Shown piece by piece: positions 8,607 to 15,632 of a stretch of 46,029 nucleotides of DNA; position 1 is the first letter of the stretch, and the number at the start of each line of letters is the position of its first letter. Both the position numbers and the translations under genes were made by a program. Below the pieces are notes generated by a model, which did no database searches, had not been told where the DNA came from, and worked only from the letters and a program-made list of their open reading frames with translations. This stretch comes from JAZDFC01 sp043808235 (GTDB lineage: Bacteria; Bacteroidota; Ignavibacteria; Ignavibacteriales; Melioribacteraceae), in contig JAZDFC010000027.1 of the NCBI GenBank assembly GCA_043808235.1, forward strand, positions 1 through 46,029. The letters run 5' to 3'.

Positions 8607-11600
8607 CTAATATTCCGGTTCGTAATTTAGTATGGGTGCGAGCCAGCGTTCTGCCTCTTTCATACTCATGCCTTTTCTTTTTCTATAGTCGTCAACTTGG
8701 TCGCGTCCTATTTTTCCTATGTTGAAATATTTTGCTTCGGGATTGGCAAAATAAAGCCCGCACACGGACGCAGCCGGATACATCGCAAGATTTTCTGTTA
8801 GTGAAATTCCGGTATTCTTTTCAACGTCCAGAAGTTTGAACAAAGTTATTTTTTCCGTATGATCGGGCTGAGCAGGATAACCCGGCGCCGGACGAATTCC
8901 GATATATTTTTCATGGATGAGTTCATCATTCGATAACAGTTCGTCCGAGGAATATCCCCAATATTCTTTTCGTACTTTCTCATGCAGTAATTCTGTAAAT
9001 GCTTCCGCAAGTCTATCGGCAAGAGCCTTAGCCATTATACTGCTGTAGTCATCGTGATTTTTTTCAAAATCCGTCAGAATATTTTCCAATCCGATTCCAG
9101 TTGTAACCGCGAATGCACCGATGTAATCAATAACTCCGCTTTCTTTCGATGCAACAAAATCTGCTAGCGCGATATTGGGAAGTCCATCCGCCTTTTTACT
9201 TTGCTGCCTGATTGTGTGAAATACCGACAGTACACCATCTCTATTTTCGTCTGTGAAAAGCTCGATATCATCCTCAAATGAATTTGCCTGGAACAATCCA
9301 AATACGGCATTAGCTTTTAAAAGTTTTTCCTTAATTATTTTATCGAGCAGCGTGTTAGCATCGTCGAATAATTTTTTCGCCTCAACTCCATAGTTTTCAT
9401 TTTCGAAAATATTAGGATATTTGCCTTTCAATTCCCATGTTGAAAAGAAAGGTGTCCAGTCGATATATTTTCTTATCACTTCCAGCGGGAATTCATTCAG
9501 CACGGTCACGCCAACATACTTTGGTTTGGTTACATGCAACCGTTCCAGATTCAATTGATATTTATTTGCTCTTGCTTCACTAATTGATAATAGGTTTTTC
9601 TCGGACGTTCGGCGTAAATAATCTTCGCGCACTTTAGCATAATCAATTTTATTCTGTTCAATATACTTTTCTTTTGTCTCTGGATTTAACAAGCTGCTCG
9701 CGACCGGCACACTGCGGGATGCGTCCAGTACATGCACGGTTGCACCACTGTAGTTCGGTGCAATTTTTACTGCTGTGTGAATACGGGATGTAGTTGCTCC
9801 GCCAATTAATAACGGCAGGGTGAATCCATTCCTTTCAAGTTCTTTTGCAATGTGTACCATCTCATCAAGTGAGGGAGTTATTAATCCGCTTAGACCGATT
9901 ATGTCAACATTTTTTTCTTTTGCTGTCGCTATTATTTTTTCTGTAGGAACCATCACACCAAGGTCGATTACTTCGTAATTATTGCAGCTTAGCACCACAC
10001 CTACAATGTTTTTTCCAATGTCGTGAACGTCGCCTTTGACTGTGGCCATTAAAATTTTACCAACTTTGCTGTTTTGTTCGCCCGATATTTTCTTTGCCGT
10101 TTCAATATGCGGAATTAAATAAGCGACAGCTTTCTTCATCACCCGTGCACTCTTTACAACCTGAGGCAGAAACATTTTGCCTGAGCCAAAGAGATCGCCG
10201 ACGGCATTCATTCCATCCATCAACGGACCTTCAATTATGGAGACAGGTTCCGGATATTTTTTCCTCGCTTCCTCAACATCTTCTTCGATGTGTTCAATTA
10301 TCCCTTTTATCAAAGCATGTTTAAGTCTTTCTTCAACCGACAAATTTCTCCATTCCTCTTTCTGCACAATTTTTTTTTCTTCGTGTTTCAGGTCATCGGC
10401 AAAAATTAAGAGCCGCTCGGTTGCATCGGGTTTCCTATTTAGAATTACGTCTTCAACCGCTTCGAGAAAATCCTTTGGGATTGATTCGTACACCTCAAGT
10501 TGACTCGCATTTACAATTCCCATATCCATTCCAGCTTCGATGGCGTGATAAAGAAAAGCCGTATGCATTACTTCACGCAGTCTGTCGTTGCCCCGGAATG
10601 AAAACGAAAGATTGCTTACTCCGCCTGAAACTTTTGAATATGGAAGATTTTTCTTAATCCATCGTACGGATTCAATATAATTGACAGCATAATTATTGTG
10701 TTCTTCAATTCCGGTTGCTATCGCAAAAATGTTCGGATCGAAAATAATATCCTGAGGATTGAAACCTACTTTATTGATTAAGATTTCATATGCGCGTTTA
10801 CAAATATCAATTTTCCTTTCGTATGTATCTGCCTGACCATTTTCATCGAAAGCCATTACAATTACTGCGGCGCCGTATCGTAAAACTTTTTTTGCATGTT
10901 CAATGAATTTATCTTCGCCTTCTTTCATACTTATGGAATTTACTATTCCTTTGCCTTGGAGGCATTTTAGTCCTGCTTCAATTACCGACCACTTTGAAGA
11001 ATCAAGCATAATAGGAAGACGAGCGATATCCGGTTCGGCTGCAAGTAGATTTAAAAATTTTGTCATTGCCGCTTCAGAATCAATCATCGCTTCATCCATA
11101 TTCACATCAAGCACCTGCGCGCCGCCTTCAACCTGCTCACGGGCAACCGACAAAGCTTCATCATAATTACCTGATTTAATTAATCGCGCAAATTTCTTTG
11201 AACCGGTTACATTTGTCCGTTCGCCCACATTCACAAAATTTGTAATGCTTCTGAAAATAAGCGGCTCTAATCCACTCAATCGCAATAGAGGTTCAACAGC
11301 AGGGATTTGTCGCGGCTTTAGATCTTTGACAGTCTTAGCGAAAACTTTTATATGCGCCGGAGTAGTACCGCAGCATCCACCAACGATATTAAAAAATCCG
11401 TTTTCGGCATAATCTTTCAAAACCTCAGCCATTGCTTCAGGCGACTCGTCATAACCGCCAAATTCATTTGGCAATCCTGCATTTGGATATAAGCTTACAA
11501 AACAATTTGCAATCGATGATAACTCTTCGATGAAAGGTCTCATTTGTTTTGGACCGAGTGAACAATTCAACCCAACACTCAATAAACTTTTAGTATGCGA

Positions 11601-12299
11601 TATTGAAATCCAAAATGCTTCGGTGGTTTGTCCCGATAGAGTTCTCCCACTCAAATCTACAATCGTACCGGAAATCATGATCGGTAATTCTTTCCCGGTT
11701 TCCTCAAACAATTCCTCAATCCCATAAATAGCCGCCTTGGCATTGAGTGTATCGAAAATGGTTTCGACTAAAAGTATATCCGCGCCGCCATCCATTAAAC
11801 CTTTCGCTTGTTCTTTGTAAGCAGCAGCTACTTGATCGAATGTTACAGATCTAAATCCCGGATCGTTTACATCGGGTGATAAGGATAGAGATTTATTTGC
11901 CGGACCGAGAGAACCCGCGACAAATCTTGGTTTAGTAGGATCTTTCATTGTGAATTCATCTGCGGCTTCTTTAGCAATTTTCGCGGCGGCTGCATTCATT
12001 TCATAAACATAATCTTCCGTATTATAATCAGCCTGCGAAATTGCAGTTGCATTAAATGTATTAGTCTCTATGATGTCAGATCCGGCAGCCAAATATGCTT
12101 TGTGAATTTCCTTAATTACTTCCGGTTTCGTTATGCTAAGAATATCATTGTTGCCTTTCAAATCATTAGTATGGTTTTTGAACCTCTCGCCTCTGAAATC
12201 ACTTTCGGACAGTTTATATTCCTGTATCAGAGAACCCATTGCTCCGTCAAGCACCATTAACTTTTTGTTAAGTATTTCCGATAATTCACTGTATCTCAT
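8607..12299 (-). CDS. metH: Cobalamin-dependent methionine synthase
   Basis: It transfers a methyl group from 5-methyltetrahydrofolate to homocysteine through methylcobalamin in the cytoplasm. At 1230 residues it has normal length with all four modules. First is the homocysteine domain with zinc ligands in VGLNCSLGP and GGCCGTTP. Second is the pterin domain beginning NFVNVGERTNVTGS. Third is the B12 domain with GDVHDIGKNIVG, whose DxHxxG histidine is the lower axial cobalt ligand. Last is the reactivation domain with GIRPAPGYPAQPDH, which binds SAM. The gene reads away from hldD across a 104-base spacer, too short for a standard cobalamin riboswitch. The spacer holds a 9-bp palindrome. Confidence 0.98.
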   Translation of the reverse strand: MRYSELSEILNKKLMVLDGAMGSLIQEYKLSESDFRGERFKNHTNDLKGNNDILSITKPEVIKEIHKAYLAAGSDIIETNTFNATAISQADYNTEDYVYEMNAAAAKIAKEAADEFTMKDPTKPRFVAGSLGPANKSLSLSPDVNDPGFRSVTFDQVAAAYKEQAKGLMDGGADILLVETIFDTLNAKAAIYGIEELFEETGKELPIMISGTIVDLSGRTLSGQTTEAFWISISHTKSLLSVGLNCSLGPKQMRPFIEELSSIANCFVSLYPNAGLPNEFGGYDESPEAMAEVLKDYAENGFFNIVGGCCGTTPAHIKVFAKTVKDLKPRQIPAVEPLLRLSGLEPLIFRSITNFVNVGERTNVTGSKKFARLIKSGNYDEALSVAREQVEGGAQVLDVNMDEAMIDSEAAMTKFLNLLAAEPDIARLPIMLDSSKWSVIEAGLKCLQGKGIVNSISMKEGEDKFIEHAKKVLRYGAAVIVMAFDENGQADTYERKIDICKRAYEILINKVGFNPQDIIFDPNIFAIATGIEEHNNYAVNYIESVRWIKKNLPYSKVSGGVSNLSFSFRGNDRLREVMHTAFLYHAIEAGMDMGIVNASQLEVYESIPKDFLEAVEDVILNRKPDATERLLIFADDLKHEEKKIVQKEEWRNLSVEERLKHALIKGIIEHIEEDVEEARKKYPEPVSIIEGPLMDGMNAVGDLFGSGKMFLPQVVKSARVMKKAVAYLIPHIETAKKISGEQNSKVGKILMATVKGDVHDIGKNIVGVVLSCNNYEVIDLGVMVPTEKIIATAKEKNVDIIGLSGLITPSLDEMVHIAKELERNGFTLPLLIGGATTSRIHTAVKIAPNYSGATVHVLDASRSVPVASSLLNPETKEKYIEQNKIDYAKVREDYLRRTSEKNLLSISEARANKYQLNLERLHVTKPKYVGVTVLNEFPLEVIRKYIDWTPFFSTWELKGKYPNIFENENYGVEAKKLFDDANTLLDKIIKEKLLKANAVFGLFQANSFEDDIELFTDENRDGVLSVFHTIRQQSKKADGLPNIALADFVASKESGVIDYIGAFAVTTGIGLENILTDFEKNHDDYSSIMAKALADRLAEAFTELLHEKVRKEYWGYSSDELLSNDELIHEKYIGIRPAPGYPAQPDHTEKITLFKLLDVEKNTGISLTENLAMYPAASVCGLYFANPEAKYFNIGKIGRDQVDDYRKRKGMSMKEAERWLAPILNYEPEY

Positions 12300-12343
12300 A
12301 ATCTCTTTCGATAGATATTGTTATATAATGATGTTTTGTAGTT

Positions 12344-12369
12344 AGTGCCAATATAATTAAATTGGCACT
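12344..12369. promoter_or_regulatory. 9-bp palindrome between metH and hldD
   Basis: AGTGCCAAT at 12344-12352 and its exact reverse complement at 12361-12369 are separated by eight bases (ataattaa). It lies in the 104-base divergent promoter space of metH and hldD, so it could be an operator for a dimeric repressor or a transcript hairpin. No T-run follows it on either side, so it is not a standard terminator. No known binding site matches. Confidence 0.4.
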
Positions 12370-12403
12370 GAATTAAAATTTTGTAATAACTTTTGGATCA
12401 ATT

Positions 12404-13378
12404 ATGATTATAGTTACTGGTGGTGCTGGTTTTATTGGGAGCGCATTGGTTTGGAAATTAAACCAGATGGGTGAAGAAAACATTGTAGTAGTCGATCATC
12501 TCGGCGAAAACGACAAATGGAAAAATCTTGCCGGATTGAAGTTTGTTGATTTCTATAATAAAGATGCTTTTTTAAAAATGATTAAAGAAGACGAAGTACC
12601 TTTCGATGTGAAATGTATTTTTCATCTTGGCGCTTGTTCTTCGACTACAGAAAAGAATGCTGATTACTTGATTCAAAATAATTACCGGTACTCGCTGGAA
12701 CTCGCTAAGTTTTGTATGTATCGGGGTGGCAGATTTATTTATGCATCCTCCGCTGCAACTTACGGCGACGGCTCATTTGGTTATGATGACAATGAAGATA
12801 AAATGGATGACCTTCGTCCGCTAAATATGTATGGTTTCTCAAAACATTTTTTTGATTCATGGATTAAGCGCGAAAAACTTTTTAAGAAAGTCGCCGGACT
12901 GAAATATTTTAATGTTTACGGACCGAATGAATATCATAAAGGCGATATGCGCAGTGTTGTTCATAAAGCATTCGAACAGGTGAGCACGACCGGAAAAGTA
13001 AAATTATTCAAATCATATTTACCGGAATACAAAGACGGCGAACAGAAACGCGATTTCATTTATGTAAAAGATGCGGTGGATATGACGATTTATTTTTACG
13101 AGCACAAAGAAGTTAATGGTTTATATAACATAGGAACCGGCAGTGCAAGAACCTGGAATGATCTTGTCACGTCACTATTCAATGCTGTGGGAAAACCTGT
13201 TAACATCGAATACATCGATATGCCGGAATATTTGAAAGCGAAGTACCAGTGCTTTACGCAGGCCGATACAAATAAATTAAGAAGTGCCGGCTACGGCAAA
13301 CCGATTACCAAACTTGAAGATGGTGTAACAGACTACGTAAAAACTTATTTGCTTAAGAAAGAATATCTTGCAATGTAA
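12404..13378 (+). CDS. hldD: ADP-L-glycero-D-manno-heptose 6-epimerase
   Basis: It converts ADP-D-glycero-D-manno-heptose to the L-glycero form for lipopolysaccharide inner core, acting in the cytoplasm with NADP. It is an extended short-chain dehydrogenase fold: the nucleotide loop TGGAGFIG is at residues 5-12, ASSAATYG carries the catalytic Ser/Thr, and YGFSK (about 141-145) is the YxxxK pair. The segments VVDHLGENDKWKNLAGLKF and KYFNVYGPNEYHKGDMRSV are specific for HldD/RfaD. At 324 residues it is full length. The Nudix gene follows after 12 bases, so they probably share a transcript. It implies an organism that makes heptose-containing LPS. Confidence 0.95.
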   Translation: MIIVTGGAGFIGSALVWKLNQMGEENIVVVDHLGENDKWKNLAGLKFVDFYNKDAFLKMIKEDEVPFDVKCIFHLGACSSTTEKNADYLIQNNYRYSLELAKFCMYRGGRFIYASSAATYGDGSFGYDDNEDKMDDLRPLNMYGFSKHFFDSWIKREKLFKKVAGLKYFNVYGPNEYHKGDMRSVVHKAFEQVSTTGKVKLFKSYLPEYKDGEQKRDFIYVKDAVDMTIYFYEHKEVNGLYNIGTGSARTWNDLVTSLFNAVGKPVNIEYIDMPEYLKAKYQCFTQADTNKLRSAGYGKPITKLEDGVTDYVKTYLLKKEYLAM

Positions 13379-13390
13379 TTCAGGAAGCTT

Positions 13391-13858
13391 ATGAGGAAAA
13401 CTATTCTTGCTACTCTTTGTTATGTGAAGAAGGACGGGCACACATTAATGATTTACCGCAACAAAAAAGAAAATGATTATCACCAGGGAAAGTGGAACGG
13501 ACTCGGCGGAAAGTTTGAGCCGGGCGAATCTCCCGAAGATTGCGTGATAAGAGAAATAAGGGAAGAGTCCGGTTTACAGATTAGAAATCCGCGTATGTGC
13601 GGCTTTATAAATTTTCCCTTGTTCGATACGGTTAATGATTGGTCGGTGTTTCTATTCACTGCAGATGATTTTGATGGCGAGCTGATTGACTCACCGGAAG
13701 GAAAACTCGAATGGATACCGGACAAAAAATTGCTGGAGTTAAAACTTTGGGACGGCGATAGGATTTTTATTCCGTGGTTATTCCAGGATAAATTCTTCTC
13801 CGCCAAGTTCGAATACGAAAACGGAAAGATGAAAAAGTACTGGGTGAATTTTTATTAA
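13391..13858 (+). CDS. Nudix hydrolase (MutT/8-oxo-dGTP diphosphatase-like)
   Basis: It hydrolyses nucleoside diphosphates linked to another moiety, probably oxidised purine nucleotides, as for MTH1-like enzymes. The complete Nudix box starts at GGKFEPGESPEDCV and continues REIREESG, with all catalytic glutamates and the REXXEE core. LATLCYVKKDGHTLMIYR and YHQGKWNGLGGK match the 8-oxo-dGTP diphosphatase subgroup. It has 155 residues and a good ribosome binding site, AGGA, eight bases before the ATG. It is the second gene of the hldD transcript; the pairing looks incidental. Confidence 0.92.
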   Translation: MRKTILATLCYVKKDGHTLMIYRNKKENDYHQGKWNGLGGKFEPGESPEDCVIREIREESGLQIRNPRMCGFINFPLFDTVNDWSVFLFTADDFDGELIDSPEGKLEWIPDKKLLELKLWDGDRIFIPWLFQDKFFSAKFEYENGKMKKYWVNFY

Positions 13859-13891
13859 GTATTCAATTGACTGTATTAGATTTTTGGAAAC

Positions 13892-13928
13892 AAAGATTGC
13901 CACTAATTATACGAATTTTCACAAATCA
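13892..13928. repeat. Fragment resembling a dispersed Bacteroidota intergenic repeat
   Basis: The run aagattgccactaattata, continued by cgaattttcacaaat, resembles the widespread intergenic repeat with the pattern 'accacgaattacacgaattttcacaaatt' in Bacteroidota genomes. It ends where the recognisable antitoxin reading frame begins, so it marks the breakpoint that removed the antitoxin N-terminus. The identification is from memory of the pattern; only one copy is in this window. Confidence 0.35.
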
Positions 13929-13930
13929 AA

Positions 13931-14092
13931 CATGATAAATATGTGAAGCTGATCCTTGATGATAATAGAATCATTATCGAGCCCGATGAAGAAAAGAAAT
14001 TCAGTCTTGACAAACTTGTGTCCGGCATCAATAAAAAGAATCTCCATAATGAAATTGATTTCAGAAAAAGAACTGGGGCGGAATATTGGTAA
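13931..14092 (+). pseudogene. Truncated MazE/AbrB-type antitoxin remnant
   Basis: A 53-codon open stretch ends in TAA at 14090-14092 and reads KHDKYVKLILDDNRIIIEPD, then KKFSLDKLVSGI, LHNEIDF and GAEYW. This is the C-terminal half of MazE-like antitoxins: the last strand of the swapped-hairpin fold followed by the toxin-binding tail LDELLAGIxxENxHxEIDFGxxxGxExW. The DNA-binding N-terminal half (about 20-25 residues) is missing, no start codon is available, and a TAA lies upstream at 13904. No mazF follows. The first codons after the stop (GTA AAA TAT) match the usual MazF opening VKY, then diverge. It is a dead toxin-antitoxin remnant. Confidence 0.7.
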
Positions 14093-14130
14093 AATATGAA
14101 AATCAGCGGGACCGAAAATTGAAGAAATTG

Positions 14131-14730
14131 ATGTACTTACTATGCATCCTTTTAATGTCATATATATTTATTAGTTGCGAGTCGAATCGGGAAGAAACAT
14201 TATTAGTCGATATAATAGTGTATTCGAGAGGCCTATTCGTTCTAACTGCATCACACGAATTAAAATATCAACCAGAAATTATTGTTAAAGTCGATTCAAA
14301 CAGGATTAAAACCATTTCACATGATTCTTGGGAATATTACACAACCAAAAACTTGAAAAAAAAAGATATTGAATTGCTGAATCAGCTTATTGTTAAGATA
14401 AATCATGAATATCAGTCGTACAATAATTTTTCAAATAATTATAATATACTGGATACTGTGAGTCATTATCTCATCTTGGAATCAAAAAACAATAAAAGAA
14501 TGTTTTATTTCGGAAATCCGATTAATTCGAATAAAAATGTCCTATCTGTTTTTAATATAATAGAAAAGAAAGTTCAAAATCAGAATCTGCCTCATGAAAA
14601 GAACTCACATAAAATTAATGCTGAAATGGAATCTGTTATAAAGTATTTCGATACTATTTTACCTCCTCCAATTATTCAAGCTGAGGAAGAAGTCACAGAC
14701 GAATTTAATTCTCTTAGAGTTGGGGATTGA
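14131..14730 (+). CDS. Hypothetical lipoprotein
   Basis: The family is not recognised. From the ATG at 14131 the protein begins MYLLCILLMSYIFISC, a lipoprotein signal peptide with lipobox FISC. A longer in-frame version from a TTG at 14086 would put 15 basic residues before it and is less likely. The mature part (about 183 residues) has alternating strands, a central lysine-rich segment (KNLKKKDIELLNQLIVKIN) and an acidic, proline-containing end (LPPPIIQAEEEVTDEF). It lies directly after the antitoxin remnant and converges with a hydrolase gene. It may be a small anchored envelope protein; no motif gives a function. Confidence 0.65.
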   Translation: MYLLCILLMSYIFISCESNREETLLVDIIVYSRGLFVLTASHELKYQPEIIVKVDSNRIKTISHDSWEYYTTKNLKKKDIELLNQLIVKINHEYQSYNNFSNNYNILDTVSHYLILESKNNKRMFYFGNPINSNKNVLSVFNIIEKKVQNQNLPHEKNSHKINAEMESVIKYFDTILPPPIIQAEEEVTDEFNSLRVGD

Positions 14731-14749
14731 AGATTGTTAGTTACTAATT

Positions 14750-15544
14750 TTATCCAATCCTTCTCTTCAAAAATCCTTTTATCATGTCGTTTACAAAATC
14801 CGGATTCTCAAGTGGACTCATGTGTCCAGCGCGCGGTGCGATACCAAATTCCGAATCTTTGATTTGATCCGCCATCTCTTTCATTTTTGCCGGTGGCGTT
14901 AATTTATCTAACGAGCCGGCAAGCACGAGAGTAGGAATATCAATTTTACTCAACGAAGAATTTGTATCAGTTCTGCTAAGCATTGCAAATAAAGCGCCTT
15001 TAACTCCTGTTGGATTATGCCTTTTCGATTTTTCCAAAACACTCGCATATAGTTCCGGCATTTCATCAATGCTTATGTCGGAAAAGCAATTTGGTACGAA
15101 CTCGTCAATAAAAGCGCCGAGTCCTTCGACATTGATTTTATCAATCGCAGCGGCTCGTTTTAATTTTCCGGCGTCATCGTCGGCATCGGCTTTTGTGTCG
15201 CATAATATCAGTCCGCGGAATAAACCCGGCTCCTTCTCCACAGCGCGCAGAGCAATGTATCCGCCCATCGATAAGCCGCAGAGTATAGGTTTGTTCAACC
15301 GCATTTGATAAATGATTGAGTACAAATCATAAACAAAGGCTTCCATTGTGTATTGCCCATCGCCGACGTAACTGTCGCCCAATCCTCTAATATCATAAGC
15401 GATGCATCGGTATTCCTCGCTGAACTCGTTAATCTGGTTTAGCCACATTGTATGGTCGTAAGGAAAACCGTGAACAAAAATAATCGGCGTGTTCTCCTTA
15501 GCGCCAAAGTCATTAACAGCAAGACTATTAACTACTAACCGCAT
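14750..15544 (-). CDS. Alpha/beta-fold hydrolase (epoxide hydrolase/haloperoxidase-like)
   Basis: It is a cytoplasmic alpha/beta hydrolase with a complete triad: the oxyanion segment FVHGFPYDHTMW, the nucleophile elbow CGLSMGGY, the acid in LAGSLDKLTPP, and the histidine in RAGHMSPLEN. YDIRGLGDS is typical of the 3-oxoadipate enol-lactonase/haloperoxidase subgroup. The start is the ATG at 15544, with GGAGTGAGT upstream. The longer frame back to 15733 would overlap the divergent regulator gene and has no ribosome binding site. The length becomes 264 residues, usual for the family. The substrate is unknown. It shares an 88-base divergent spacer with the CHASE2 regulator. Confidence 0.88.
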   Translation of the reverse strand: MRLVVNSLAVNDFGAKENTPIIFVHGFPYDHTMWLNQINEFSEEYRCIAYDIRGLGDSYVGDGQYTMEAFVYDLYSIIYQMRLNKPILCGLSMGGYIALRAVEKEPGLFRGLILCDTKADADDDAGKLKRAAAIDKINVEGLGAFIDEFVPNCFSDISIDEMPELYASVLEKSKRHNPTGVKGALFAMLSRTDTNSSLSKIDIPTLVLAGSLDKLTPPAKMKEMADQIKDSEFGIAPRAGHMSPLENPDFVNDMIKGFLKRRIG

Positions 15545-15632
15545 ACTCACTCCAAGTTGATAAAAAATCTCTATCAAGATACAAAATTTTGTAAATTGGA
15601 TTGTGTAAATCGTTCTTAATTCTGCCAAAAAA

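Noticed and set aside
12300..12403. Possible cobalamin riboswitch before metH
   Set aside because: The spacer is only 104 bases, and no B12-box-like conserved sequence was seen. Cobalamin riboswitches need about 200 bases.
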